Shown: positions 13,800 to 22,342 of the stretch, in pieces
Layout: each line of letters opens with the position of its first letter
Numbering within the stretch: position 1 is the stretch's first letter
IMG/VR virus record: IMGVR_UViG_3300023119_000049
Coordinates: 1-44,289 of that record
DNA: 44,289 bases
Origin: a virus
Reading direction: 5' to 3' (one strand)
Notes under the pieces: generated by a model
Seen by the model: the letters and a program-made list of their open reading frames with translations, nothing else
Told to the model about the DNA's origin: nothing
The model's database searches: none
Position numbers and translations under genes: made by a program

Positions 13800-13802
13800 A
13801 TA
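13795..13802 (+). promoter_or_regulatory. Late promoter-like TATAAATA
   Basis: TATAAATA overlapping the stop of the preceding gene, 15 bases before the ATG at 13817. The expected transcript would start near 13808 and have only about nine bases of leader with AGG, so it is a weaker candidate than the one at 10538. Confidence 0.4.
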
Positions 13803-13816
13803 GAAACAGGTAAATT

Positions 13817-14236
13817 ATGAAAAAGCCTTACATATTTTTTCTCGGTAACTTCAACAAAAAAGCTATGAAAAAGCAGCAGGAAATTTCAGAAAAGAAAAGA
13901 AGAGCCAATGTTCAATTGATTCAAGCAATCATGGACAAATGGGAAACAATTTCTGATGCAATCATGGCGTCGACAGTCGAAACAGGTGAAGTTCATATTG
14001 AAGAAATTATATATCATTTAAAAAATATCTCTGAAATATTGAAGATTATTCAAAAAAATAATTTTCAACGTTCAGATTTTGAAGAGTTTGAAATTCTTCT
14101 TCGAAGTCTCGAAGCAAAGTTAGATGAACTATCAGAAGAAAAGCTCATCACTGAAAAACTTTGGGAACTAATTAATTATTCACTCACAAATTTCGTTGAA
14201 TTTGTTTCTTATTTAATGGTCTCCAGCGGAAAATAA
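13817..14236 (+). CDS. Helical hypothetical protein
   Basis: A 139-residue protein, MKKPYIFFLGNFNKKAMKKQQEISEKKRRANVQLIQAIMDKW..., predicted to be almost all alpha helix and likely coiled-coil in residues 95-125 (EILLRSLEAKLDELSEEK). It has no signal peptide. It overlaps the first base of the exostosin-like gene. No family recognised; with its place at the head of the glycan operon it could be an operon accessory protein, but nothing shows this. Confidence 0.65.
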   Translation: MKKPYIFFLGNFNKKAMKKQQEISEKKRRANVQLIQAIMDKWETISDAIMASTVETGEVHIEEIIYHLKNISEILKIIQKNNFQRSDFEEFEILLRSLEAKLDELSEEKLITEKLWELINYSLTNFVEFVSYLMVSSGK

Positions 14237-15144
14237 TGTTCAAAATATTTTGTGGTCATGCCGCCTTACAAGAGGCGACTGGCTCTCCTTTACCCAAGCC
14301 AGCCTCGGAGTTGGCACTTCTTTTTGGTTTATTAGACAAAGCACCAGACGAACCTCGTTACATTGATTTAGTCAAACATTGTCAGGAAAATATACAATAT
14401 GTTGAATCCATTGATGATGAATTTGATGTAGCTTGTTTACCATATAAGTTTTCATCAGGACGAGATGCTATGATGCTTCGTCTAAATGATGCTTGTAAAG
14501 AAAGAGGTAAAAAGCTTTATTGTTTTTATAATGATGATAATGCTGCTTCATTTAACTTAGATTCAAATATTCAATTATATCGCACTTCTTTTTATAAATC
14601 AACAAAATCAGAAAATGAATTTGCGATTCCCGCTTTTGTAGCGGACACTTACGACCGAACAATTGTCGAAGAACTTTCGATTGGTTATTGTGGCACTCAT
14701 TATGGTGAACGAAATCTTCTTCTCAAAAAGATTGAAGATTCTCCTTGGAAGACAGATATCATTCGTCGAAAATATCATCAAGCAAAAGAACTTTCTCCTG
14801 AACAAGCAAAGCAAGAATTCTTAGAGAACATGTCAAACAACATGTTCAATTTCTGTTATCGTGGTGAAGGAAACTTCACATATCGTTTCTATGAAACAAT
14901 GATGATGGGAAGAATTCCTTTGTTAGTGAATACTGATTGTGTCTTTCCGTTTGAAGAACAATGGAATCTTCATGAACATTGTTTTGTGATTGATGAAAAG
15001 GATATGAAAGATTTTAAAGATCGATTTGAAACCTTTGTTGTGACTGAAGACCTAAAACAAATGCAGTTGAAAAATCGCAATCTTTGGATAAAACATTTCT
15101 CACCCACTGGTTTTGTATCCAGTTTTATTGAAAAACATTTATGA
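14236..15144 (+). CDS. Exostosin-like glycosyltransferase (GT47 type)
   Basis: A 302-residue protein with the exostosin C-terminal layout: MFNFCYRGEGNFTYRFYETMMMGRIPLLVNTD (about 205-236) and then CVFPFEEQW. The RGxGNFxxRFYExxxxGxIP motif binds the nucleotide-sugar in this family. It would transfer a sugar in the cytoplasm during synthesis of a surface or virion glycan. The start overlaps the upstream stop by one base, and its own stop overlaps the next start, so it is part of a tightly coupled operon. Donor and acceptor are unknown. Confidence 0.82.
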   Translation: MFKIFCGHAALQEATGSPLPKPASELALLFGLLDKAPDEPRYIDLVKHCQENIQYVESIDDEFDVACLPYKFSSGRDAMMLRLNDACKERGKKLYCFYNDDNAASFNLDSNIQLYRTSFYKSTKSENEFAIPAFVADTYDRTIVEELSIGYCGTHYGERNLLLKKIEDSPWKTDIIRRKYHQAKELSPEQAKQEFLENMSNNMFNFCYRGEGNFTYRFYETMMMGRIPLLVNTDCVFPFEEQWNLHEHCFVIDEKDMKDFKDRFETFVVTEDLKQMQLKNRNLWIKHFSPTGFVSSFIEKHL

Positions 15145-15764
15145 AAAAAATTATTTGTTACTCTTTGTGGGGAAATAATTCTACATATACGCATGGTGTT
15201 GAAGCAAATTTTAATCTAATCAAAAAATTTTATCCTGATTGGCAAATGGTTGTTTATTATGATAATACTGTTTCAACTGAATTTTTACAAAATAAAGAAA
15301 TAACTTTTATTGAATTTGATTCAAAATATAACGGAGGATTAGCACGATATCTTGGTCTCTTTAACTCAGACCTATATCTTTCAAGAGATTTAGATTCAAG
15401 AATTACTGAGCGTGAAGTTCAATGTGTGAATCGATGGCTCAATTCACCACAAAAAATTCTTTCACTAAAAGATCATAAGAATCATATGAACAGGCCCTTA
15501 TTAGAAGGAATGTTTGGAGTAAAAAATGGATTTGACCAAGATGATTATGATGCTTTACAAAAACACATATACAATAAAAAATGGGCTACAGATTCTGTAT
15601 ATCTAAGAGAACGTGTAGCCGAAAAATATAAAAATGATATTTTAGAATATACTTGTTTTGATGATGAATATTTAAAAACAACAAGAACTAAAGATTTTAT
15701 GGGTCAAGGTTATTATGCTGATGGCAGACCCAGATATCACTGGCTAACAGGAGTGCCATTATGA
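15141..15764 (+). CDS. GT-A fold glycosyltransferase
   Basis: A 207-residue protein starting MKKIICYSLWGNNSTYTHGVEANFNLIKKFYPDW, an N-terminal nucleotide-binding strand-turn typical of GT-A enzymes. Residues about 70-90 read GLARYLGLFNSDLYLSRDLDSRI, where RDLDSR is the DxD metal-binding motif. The second half holds DSVYLRERVAEKY. It has four-base overlaps with both neighbours. The sugar specificity cannot be read from sequence. Confidence 0.8.
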   Translation: MKKIICYSLWGNNSTYTHGVEANFNLIKKFYPDWQMVVYYDNTVSTEFLQNKEITFIEFDSKYNGGLARYLGLFNSDLYLSRDLDSRITEREVQCVNRWLNSPQKILSLKDHKNHMNRPLLEGMFGVKNGFDQDDYDALQKHIYNKKWATDSVYLRERVAEKYKNDILEYTCFDDEYLKTTRTKDFMGQGYYADGRPRYHWLTGVPL

Positions 15765-16399
15765 AAAATTACTTACGAAATGTTCACTCACAAAATGGTG
15801 AAGACGGAATTATTGAATTTCTTTTAGGTAAAATCGAAGAAGTTTTACCTTCAGAAAAATGGTGTGTTGAATTTGGAGCATGGGATGGAAAACATCTGTC
15901 AAATACTTTCAACTTAATTCAACAAGGATGGAATGCTGTTCACATTGAAGGTCATGATGAACGATATAAAGATTTACTTAAAACTGTAAGTCAATATCCT
16001 AAGATTGTTCCAATTAAAGCAATGGTTGGTTTTGAAGCAGATGATCCAAATAAATTAGATTTACTTTTAGAACAAACAGATATTCCAGAAGATTATGAAC
16101 TTCTTTCAATTGATATTGATTCTTTTGATTTAGCAGTTTGGAATGCATACTCTGGTAAACCAAAAATTGTAATTATTGAAACGAATTCAAGTATACCACA
16201 TGGTATTGAACAATGGCATGAGCCTGATAAATTTCAGGGCAACTCATTTACATCAACAGTTAAAGTTGCTCAATCAAAAGGATATGAACTTGTTTTTAAT
16301 ACTGGTAATTTAATTTTAGTAAGAGCAGATTTGACTAAGTATCTTGACCTTCCATCTCCAGAAATATTGTCAAGAAAAGAATTTGTTCGTAATTCTTAA
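15761..16399 (+). CDS. FkbM-like SAM-dependent methyltransferase
   Basis: A 212-residue protein. The segment SQNGEDGIIEFLL...WCVEFGAWDGKHLSNTFNL (residues 10-52) holds the SAM-binding FGAWDG loop, and LLSIDIDSFDLAVW is the acidic motif (motif IV-like) of the FkbM methyltransferase family. It likely methylates a hydroxyl on a glycan in this operon; the target is inferred. A 12-base gap follows before the next glycosyltransferase. Confidence 0.8.
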   Translation: MKNYLRNVHSQNGEDGIIEFLLGKIEEVLPSEKWCVEFGAWDGKHLSNTFNLIQQGWNAVHIEGHDERYKDLLKTVSQYPKIVPIKAMVGFEADDPNKLDLLLEQTDIPEDYELLSIDIDSFDLAVWNAYSGKPKIVIIETNSSIPHGIEQWHEPDKFQGNSFTSTVKVAQSKGYELVFNTGNLILVRADLTKYLDLPSPEILSRKEFVRNS

Positions 16400-16410
16400 G
16401 AAAAGAGCTT

Positions 16411-17040
16411 ATGATTTTATTATTAGATTTTTATCAACCTTCAAATTATTTACGTTTTGCGGAATATTTGTACGCTCTTCATGAAAATTTGAAGCACAAT
16501 TTAATTGAAAAAATTATTTTATTTATATCAGATGATTTTACTTTGAGTTTTAAATCTGATAAAATTCAAATTGTTCATTTGAATTCAAGACCAACATATG
16601 ATGTTATGTTTAACTTTTGTAACGAAAATTTCAATGATATATGTATACTAGGTAATAGTGATATTATATTTGACGAATCGCTTTCTTTGGTCACAAAAGA
16701 AAACTTAAAGAATACCTTCTATGCATTATCCAGAAGAGAATTGCAAGAAGATTATACCGTTCAAGAAAGACCAGTTAGTCACTTACATTGTTCTCAAGAT
16801 GCTTGGTTTTTCTTACCTAAAATAAAGTTTAGTCAGCCTGCAAATTTTACATTTGGTGTTCCTTGTTGTGACCGCAGAATATCACGTATTGCAAAAGACA
16901 GTGGTTATATTGTAAAAAATCCATATGGTAAAATTATTTTAAAACACGCACATCAAGTAGGTTATCGATCATATCAACTTGAAAAAAGAAGTCCTGTACC
17001 GGGTCCTTATTTTGATTGTTATCCGAGTAATGAATTGTGA
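16411..17040 (+). CDS. Glycosyltransferase-like protein
   Basis: A 209-residue protein with ICILGNSDIIFDES (residues 77-90, DxxF-type metal site), then ALSRRELQEDY, HCSQDAWFFLP and NFTFGVPCCDRRISR and IILKHAH. The same order appears in the third domain of the 811-residue protein at 18384 (LTNNDVFLDHESF, LSLSRHEYN, HTQDTWIWK, NFNLGTLGCDNAINDRI, KVYHVDH), so the two are homologous. The overall form is GT-A. The next gene starts by GTG overlap. Confidence 0.75.
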   Translation: MILLLDFYQPSNYLRFAEYLYALHENLKHNLIEKIILFISDDFTLSFKSDKIQIVHLNSRPTYDVMFNFCNENFNDICILGNSDIIFDESLSLVTKENLKNTFYALSRRELQEDYTVQERPVSHLHCSQDAWFFLPKIKFSQPANFTFGVPCCDRRISRIAKDSGYIVKNPYGKIILKHAHQVGYRSYQLEKRSPVPGPYFDCYPSNEL

Positions 17041-17783
17041 AGAAACCGATCGACTTTCTTGGGCGTCCTGATGGTTTAGGTAATCGATTTGAACAACTAA
17101 TCTTATTAAAGATCTTTCAAGAAAAAACAGGAAACGAAGTTGTTTACCATTGGAATAATCTTCAATCATTTCGTTCAGACCGTAAATATGATATTCGATT
17201 TTCAATTGAAGGTATTCAAATAGTTGAATTGACAAAAGAAAATTTGAATAAAGGTTTTAGAAAAGATTATCATAACTTCGGTTACACACCGACACAAGAA
17301 GAATTTCTTGCGGCTGCCGCTCAAATCAAACCTACTTTTACAATCAATCAAGACACGTCAGATTGTGTTGGTCTTCACATAAGAAGAGGTGATAAAATCA
17401 AAGTCAATCCTCCACCGAGTGAAATGACTCCAGAACAATCACAATATTGTATTCAGAGAGCCTTTGATTTTTGTCGCAATGAAAATGTCAAGAAGATTTT
17501 TTTATGTGGAGATTGTCCTGAAATTTTGTCTCAACTTCAAGACGAACTTTCAATTGATGTAGTGTTGGGTTCAGATGAATATATGGACTTTTTTTGCTTA
17601 TCAAGAACGCAATATATATTATTAGCAAGTCAAATTTCAAGTTTTGCTTTTTGCGCTTCTCTTGTAGGTAATAAAACGTTGTATAATTTTATTAACCCAA
17701 AAGAAATGAGAGAAGTTGATCGAAAAATATTATTGAGATTCAACACAAAATTAGTGACATACAATGAAAGAAATAAAATATGA
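17037..17783 (+). CDS. GT11/O-fucosyltransferase-like glycosyltransferase
   Basis: A 248-residue protein. It has the early GDGLGNRFEQ-like loop (PDGLGNRFEQLI, 11-22) and the HxRRGD motif (LHIRRGDK, 113-120), which binds GDP-sugar in alpha-1,2/alpha-1,6-fucosyltransferases (GT11, NodZ). Family members use GDP-fucose. Because the same operon encodes a GDP-mannose 3,5-epimerase, the donor here could be GDP-L-galactose, a close analogue; that is inference. It starts with GTG in a four-base overlap and ends with a four-base overlap. Confidence 0.8.
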   Translation: MKKPIDFLGRPDGLGNRFEQLILLKIFQEKTGNEVVYHWNNLQSFRSDRKYDIRFSIEGIQIVELTKENLNKGFRKDYHNFGYTPTQEEFLAAAAQIKPTFTINQDTSDCVGLHIRRGDKIKVNPPPSEMTPEQSQYCIQRAFDFCRNENVKKIFLCGDCPEILSQLQDELSIDVVLGSDEYMDFFCLSRTQYILLASQISSFAFCASLVGNKTLYNFINPKEMREVDRKILLRFNTKLVTYNERNKI

Positions 17784-18394
17784 TCAAACTCGGAACTGAT
17801 TATGGTGGTTGGTATATACCAGAAAATATACTCAATGAAAATTCAATTTGTTATTGTGTTGGTTGTGGTGAAGATATAACTTTTGACCTTGAACTAATCA
17901 AAAAATACAATTGTACAGTTGTTGGTATTGATCCTACACCAAGAGCAATTCAACATGTAAATGAAAATACAAAAGACATATCAAATTATATTTTTGAACC
18001 CGTAGGTTTGTGGAATGAAAAAACAACTTTGAAATTTTATGAACCTAAAAATAAAGAACATGTTTCACATTCATTTTTAAATCTACAAAAAACAGAAGAA
18101 TATATTGAAGTTGAAGTTGATACTCTTTTAAATATTATGAACAAGCACGGTCATGATCAAATTGACTTGATTAAAATTGATATTGAAGGATCGGAATATA
18201 GAGTATTGAATTATATTCTTGCGAATGAAATGAATATCAAAATAATTTGCGTTGAGTTTGATGAAATGCATCTACCACTTGACAATCACTTTCGTAGCAG
18301 AATTCAAAAATATGTTCAATTATTAGGTGAAAAATATGAATGTTTAAAACAAGATAGGTCAAACTTCACATTTATGAGAATCCATGAAACCTAA
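17780..18394 (+). CDS. FkbM family methyltransferase
   Basis: A 204-residue protein. The SAM-binding region is YCVGCGEDITFDLELIKKYNCTVVGIDPTP (28-57), and DLIKIDIEGSEYRVLNYI (about 132-149) is the conserved FkbM acidic motif. It most likely O-methylates a sugar. It is the second methyltransferase of the operon, and only weakly like the one at 15761. The stop overlaps the next start by 11 bases. Confidence 0.85.
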   Translation: MIKLGTDYGGWYIPENILNENSICYCVGCGEDITFDLELIKKYNCTVVGIDPTPRAIQHVNENTKDISNYIFEPVGLWNEKTTLKFYEPKNKEHVSHSFLNLQKTEEYIEVEVDTLLNIMNKHGHDQIDLIKIDIEGSEYRVLNYILANEMNIKIICVEFDEMHLPLDNHFRSRIQKYVQLLGEKYECLKQDRSNFTFMRIHET

Positions 18395-20819
18395 ACTAAT
18401 TTTACCTAAACCAGACCTAACTGGTAAATTTGCTCATGCTCAAGACACCTTTCGTGAACTAGGTGAATTATGGCATGAACATGAACTTGTTGAAAGAATC
18501 TATTCTGATATACAAGTTCATCCTCATCTAAAGATTGATGATGAGTTGATTTGTTTATTTGACCGACCAATCTTTGAAGAGTGGTCAACAGGTATTAATA
18601 CAGATAAAGTTTTGTTTGGCAATCCTACACCTCCTGGTAAGTTCAAACATGAATCATCCTGGATCTTCTGGGGTCGAAGACCAAAGTCTCTTGAAGATGC
18701 AAGAGAAGGATTGCTCACCTATAAAGAAAGAACCATTGAAACTTTCTTCGCAGGTAAAATTGAGAATCCTCTACAGAATCAAAAGAGAACTCAGTCACAG
18801 GTGAATTGGTCAGAATACATCGAAGACTTCTCTTGTCCTGTCAATGGTGAACGTAAGTATACTCAGATTGAATATCTTGAGAAAATCAAACAATCAAAGT
18901 ATGGTTTGTGTTTACCTGGTTATGGTAACAAATGTAATCGTGAAATTGAACTACTTGGCTTAGGAACTGTACCAATTATCACACAAGGTGTTGATGTTAC
19001 TCATTACGCTGAACCATTGATTGAAAACGTTCACTACATATATGCAAAGAATGGTGATGACCTGCGACAGAAAATCTTTGGTATGACTGAGATTGAATGG
19101 ATTCGCATGTCACAAAATGGTCTTGAATGGTATGAACGCAACTGTTCACCACAGGGATCTTTTGATACAACAATGAAAATTATTGAGAAGATGATGAATA
19201 ACACACCCGAATCATTTGCTACCTTAGCTACAGATACTGCTCAAGCAGACCTTGAACTTCTTTACTTCTCACTTCGTCGAATTTATCCACAGCATGACCT
19301 ATATGTGGTTTGTGATGAAAAAATTGCTGAGTGGGCAAAATCAAAAGAAGATTTCCACTTACATACAAATACAGCATTGACAAAATATGCTGGTCAAAAT
19401 CGAGCACAAATGGAATCAGCTGGTGTTTGGACTGATTTCATGCTTGAGAAATGTACAGCAATTGACGATGCTTTAGCTCAACATGAGAATACATTATTCT
19501 TAGATTCAGACCAATGTATTCTTCAGAAGATTGAAGTGAATACAGAAAAAGATTTAGGTCTCTCTCAACATTTAGTTTATCAATCAAATGAAGACCAGTT
19601 TGGTAAGTATAATGGTGGTATGGTTTTTGTCAACACACCTGACTTCACAAAATGGTGGCGTTTGAACACACCAAACTCAAAATACATGGAGCAAGGTATC
19701 TTAGAGCAAGCAGTTGATGACTTTGATGTTTTTGAATTTGAACCTCAAGTCAACTTTGGCTGGTGGCGTTTGCTCGAATGTGATGATAAAGATGAACGGC
19801 TAAAAAAGTTCAGCTATGACAATTGTCTGAAGTATGATGGTAAGCCAGTTGTCACCTTACATACACACTTCTTTGAAGAAGAAAATAGGACAGTAAGCCA
19901 ACAATACGCAAAGGTCTTTAATGATTTTATTTTCAAGATGATGCCAGAAGATGATGAGGTGATTTCATTTATTCGTAAAGATCGAAAAGGTTCTCTGATT
20001 TTGATGCAATCATACTATAATGATAAAAATAAAAAGAGACAAGAAGAACTTGAGTATTGTTTGAAACAAAATTGTTCGAATCCTTCTGTTGAAAAAGTGA
20101 TTCTCTTTTTAGACCATGACAAGGTAACATATCCAGAGCATGAAAAGATTGAAGTCTTTATCAATACTGAAGGTCAATTGACATACGAGAAAGCATTTCT
20201 CTATGCTAAGAAGTTCTACGAAAATCGACTTTGTGTTCTGACAAATAATGATGTGTTTTTAGACCATGAATCATTTTCAAATACAACAGAAATTGAAAAC
20301 TTATGTAATTACAATGTAGTTCTTTCACTTTCTCGACATGAGTATAATGTTCATACAAAATTAGGTGAGATGGATCCAAGTTTCCGTGGCATGTTATATG
20401 CTCACACTCAAGACACTTGGATTTGGAAAGCAGACTTTGTACCTGAAGATTGTAACTTCAACCTGGGAACTCTTGGTTGTGATAACGCTATCAATGACCG
20501 CATTCATCGTGCGGGTAAAGTACCTTTGAATCTGGGAACAAAGTATAAAGTTTATCATGTGGATCATGTTCGTGGTAAAAAAGGAAACAATAAATTCACA
20601 AGAGATGAATCGGGTAAAATTAAAGCTAAAGATGAATTTCATAACTTTGAGCGTGAGACTTTCCCAGAAGAGAAAGGTCAGTTTCTCACACCTGATTATG
20701 GTATGATACAGAACATCTCTTTAGATGAGTTTGCGAAACAGCTTAAGTTTAATCATATTGAAAAATATGAACTCTATTGTGAAATGATGGGTAAAAAAAT
20801 TAAAATTCAAAATCGTTGA
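18384..20819 (+). CDS. Three-domain glycosyltransferase
   Basis: An 811-residue protein. Residues 1-270 are exostosin/GT47-like (SKYGLCLPGYGNKCNREIELLGLGTVPIIT). Residues 275-530 are a GT-A domain, with NTLFLDSDQCILQKI as the DxD site and a C-terminal region rich in WW and H (NFGWWRLLEC, TLHTHFFEE). Residues 530-811 are a third GT-like domain (ILMQSYYNDKNK, LTNNDVFLDH, QDTWIWK, TLGCDNAINDRIHRAG) homologous to the protein at 16411. The fusion may let one protein add successive sugars. It overlaps the upstream gene by 11 bases. Donors are unknown. Confidence 0.8.
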   Translation: MKPKLILPKPDLTGKFAHAQDTFRELGELWHEHELVERIYSDIQVHPHLKIDDELICLFDRPIFEEWSTGINTDKVLFGNPTPPGKFKHESSWIFWGRRPKSLEDAREGLLTYKERTIETFFAGKIENPLQNQKRTQSQVNWSEYIEDFSCPVNGERKYTQIEYLEKIKQSKYGLCLPGYGNKCNREIELLGLGTVPIITQGVDVTHYAEPLIENVHYIYAKNGDDLRQKIFGMTEIEWIRMSQNGLEWYERNCSPQGSFDTTMKIIEKMMNNTPESFATLATDTAQADLELLYFSLRRIYPQHDLYVVCDEKIAEWAKSKEDFHLHTNTALTKYAGQNRAQMESAGVWTDFMLEKCTAIDDALAQHENTLFLDSDQCILQKIEVNTEKDLGLSQHLVYQSNEDQFGKYNGGMVFVNTPDFTKWWRLNTPNSKYMEQGILEQAVDDFDVFEFEPQVNFGWWRLLECDDKDERLKKFSYDNCLKYDGKPVVTLHTHFFEEENRTVSQQYAKVFNDFIFKMMPEDDEVISFIRKDRKGSLILMQSYYNDKNKKRQEELEYCLKQNCSNPSVEKVILFLDHDKVTYPEHEKIEVFINTEGQLTYEKAFLYAKKFYENRLCVLTNNDVFLDHESFSNTTEIENLCNYNVVLSLSRHEYNVHTKLGEMDPSFRGMLYAHTQDTWIWKADFVPEDCNFNLGTLGCDNAINDRIHRAGKVPLNLGTKYKVYHVDHVRGKKGNNKFTRDESGKIKAKDEFHNFERETFPEEKGQFLTPDYGMIQNISLDEFAKQLKFNHIEKYELYCEMMGKKIKIQNR

Positions 20820-20825
20820 GGTAAA

Positions 20826-21827
20826 ATGAAAACAGCAGTTGTCTTAGGTGGTGGTGGTTTTATCGGTAATCATTTAGTTAACTCGTTGAAAGATGAGGGT
20901 TATTGGGTGAGAGCAGTTGACCTAAAGTATCCTGAATATCAAAAAACAAAAGCAGATGAGTTTATTCAAGGTGACCTAAAAGAAAGTTCAATTGTTCAAG
21001 AAGCCTTGTGTTCACCAGTAGAAGCTCCTGGTGGAATTGATGAAGTATATCAGTTAGCTGCAGATATGGGTGGTGCTGATTACATCTTTACAGGTGAGAA
21101 TGATGCGAATGTGATGCACAACTCAGCAATGATCAATTTGAATGTAGCAAAAGAAGCTGTTAACTTTAAGTCAAAGCGAGTGTTCTACTCAAGTTCAGCT
21201 TGTATGTACCCTGAATATAATCAGATGGATCCAGACAATCCTAAGTGTGCTGAAACAGATGCTTATCCTGCTGAGCCAGATTCAGAATATGGTTGGGAAA
21301 AACTGTTCTCTGAAAGATTGTTTGCTGCTTTTGCGAGAAACTATGGATTGAAAGCCTATGTTGCAAGATATCATAATGTCTATGGACCTCTTGGAACATG
21401 GCATGGTGGTCGTGAGAAGTCACCAGCGGCGTTGTGTCGCAAGGTAGCAGAAATTCCAAGTGATTTACTCCGTGGCACAATTGATGTCTATGGAGATGGC
21501 AAACAAACAAGAAGCTTTCTCTACATTGACGATTGTGTTGAGGCAACGAAAAAATTTATTCGCAACGATACATTCTTTGGACCAGTTAACATTGGCTCAG
21601 AAGAGATGATTTCAATCAATGACTTTGCTTATCTGATTGCAGACATAGCTGGTAAGAAAATTGACATTCGAAACATTGACGGGCCGACTGGTGTTCGTGG
21701 CCGTAGCTCACACAATGCTTTGATTGAAGCCAAGTTAGGTTGGCAACCAAGGTATAGTCTTATTGATGGGATCACAAAACTCTATGAGTGGATTGACTCT
21801 CAGGTTTCAGTTCAAAAGGCGGCCTAA
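20826..21827 (+). CDS. GDP-mannose 3,5-epimerase
   Basis: A 333-residue extended short-chain reductase. The NAD loop GGGGFIG is at 8-14. Residues SSSACMYPE contain Cys126, YGWEK gives Tyr155 and Lys159, and GTWHGGREKSPAALCRK gives Lys198. The spacings Cys126 to Tyr155 (29) and Tyr155 to Lys198 (43) are the same as Cys145, Tyr174 and Lys217 of plant GDP-mannose 3,5-epimerase, and GVRGRSSHN, RSFLYIDDC and VNIGSEEM also match. The product would be GDP-L-galactose or GDP-L-gulose. It is the only sugar-nucleotide enzyme in the operon, so GDP-mannose must come from the host or from elsewhere in the genome. Confidence 0.9.
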   Translation: MKTAVVLGGGGFIGNHLVNSLKDEGYWVRAVDLKYPEYQKTKADEFIQGDLKESSIVQEALCSPVEAPGGIDEVYQLAADMGGADYIFTGENDANVMHNSAMINLNVAKEAVNFKSKRVFYSSSACMYPEYNQMDPDNPKCAETDAYPAEPDSEYGWEKLFSERLFAAFARNYGLKAYVARYHNVYGPLGTWHGGREKSPAALCRKVAEIPSDLLRGTIDVYGDGKQTRSFLYIDDCVEATKKFIRNDTFFGPVNIGSEEMISINDFAYLIADIAGKKIDIRNIDGPTGVRGRSSHNALIEAKLGWQPRYSLIDGITKLYEWIDSQVSVQKAA

Positions 21828-21964
21828 TGGATTACCGTGACCACTATTATCGTGATGCATTAGAGTTTGAAAAGAAAAGACAAACATGGAAAAAATCTTT
21901 TGTAAAAAACTTTTCTTTCCGTTTTTATCGATGGAAAATCTCTCTTCGTATTGAAGAAACTTAA
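21827..21964 (+). CDS. Small basic hypothetical protein
   Basis: A 45-residue frame, MDYRDHYYRDALEFEKKRQT followed by a basic aromatic stretch (WKKSFVKNFSFRFYRWK). It overlaps the epimerase stop by one base (TAATG), which supports translational coupling. No domain recognised. A late promoter element follows. Confidence 0.5.
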   Translation: MDYRDHYYRDALEFEKKRQTWKKSFVKNFSFRFYRWKISLRIEET

Positions 21965-21984
21965 CATGAGTAACTTAGCTGATT

Positions 21985-21992
21985 GATAAATA
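21985..21992 (+). promoter_or_regulatory. Late promoter element GATAAATA
   Basis: GATAAATA, 46 bases before the ATG at 22031, marking the start of the second capsid-targeting cluster. A start near 21998 would leave a 33-base leader with AAGAAA near the ATG. Confidence 0.55.
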
Positions 21993-22030
21993 TAGGATAT
22001 CATTTTATAATCTCAATCAGCTAAGAAAAC

Positions 22031-22342
22031 ATGCCTACCTTATTAGAAAAATATCGAGCACGATTTGACACAAATCAAGATGGTAAGATTGATCCAGAAG
22101 AAATGAATCGATCAAAAGAAATTCTTGAAATGGAACTTCGTGAAGAAAAACAAGATGCTCAACGTCGAATGTCTTGGACTGCCATCGCTACAATGATCGT
22201 TTTCACAATCACTCTTTTCACACCACTGGTAACTGACTCAAGAGTAAGTGCTTTAGCAGATTTGCTTGGCTTATTTTATGTTGGTCAAGCCTCTATTGTA
22301 GGATTTTATTTCGGTGCCAGTGCCTTCATGTCAAAGAAATGA
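22031..22342 (+). CDS. EF-hand membrane protein
   Basis: A 103-residue protein. Residues 9-24 are a calcium-binding EF-hand loop, DTNQDGKIDPEE. After a charged helix come two membrane segments (AIATMIVFTITLFTPLV and LADLLGLFYVGQASIVGFYFGASAF). Similar EF-hand plus two-helix proteins are frequent in marine T4-like phages. A holin-like role has been suggested by their shape but is not shown here. The stop overlaps the next start by four bases. Confidence 0.7.
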   Translation: MPTLLEKYRARFDTNQDGKIDPEEMNRSKEILEMELREEKQDAQRRMSWTAIATMIVFTITLFTPLVTDSRVSALADLLGLFYVGQASIVGFYFGASAFMSKK

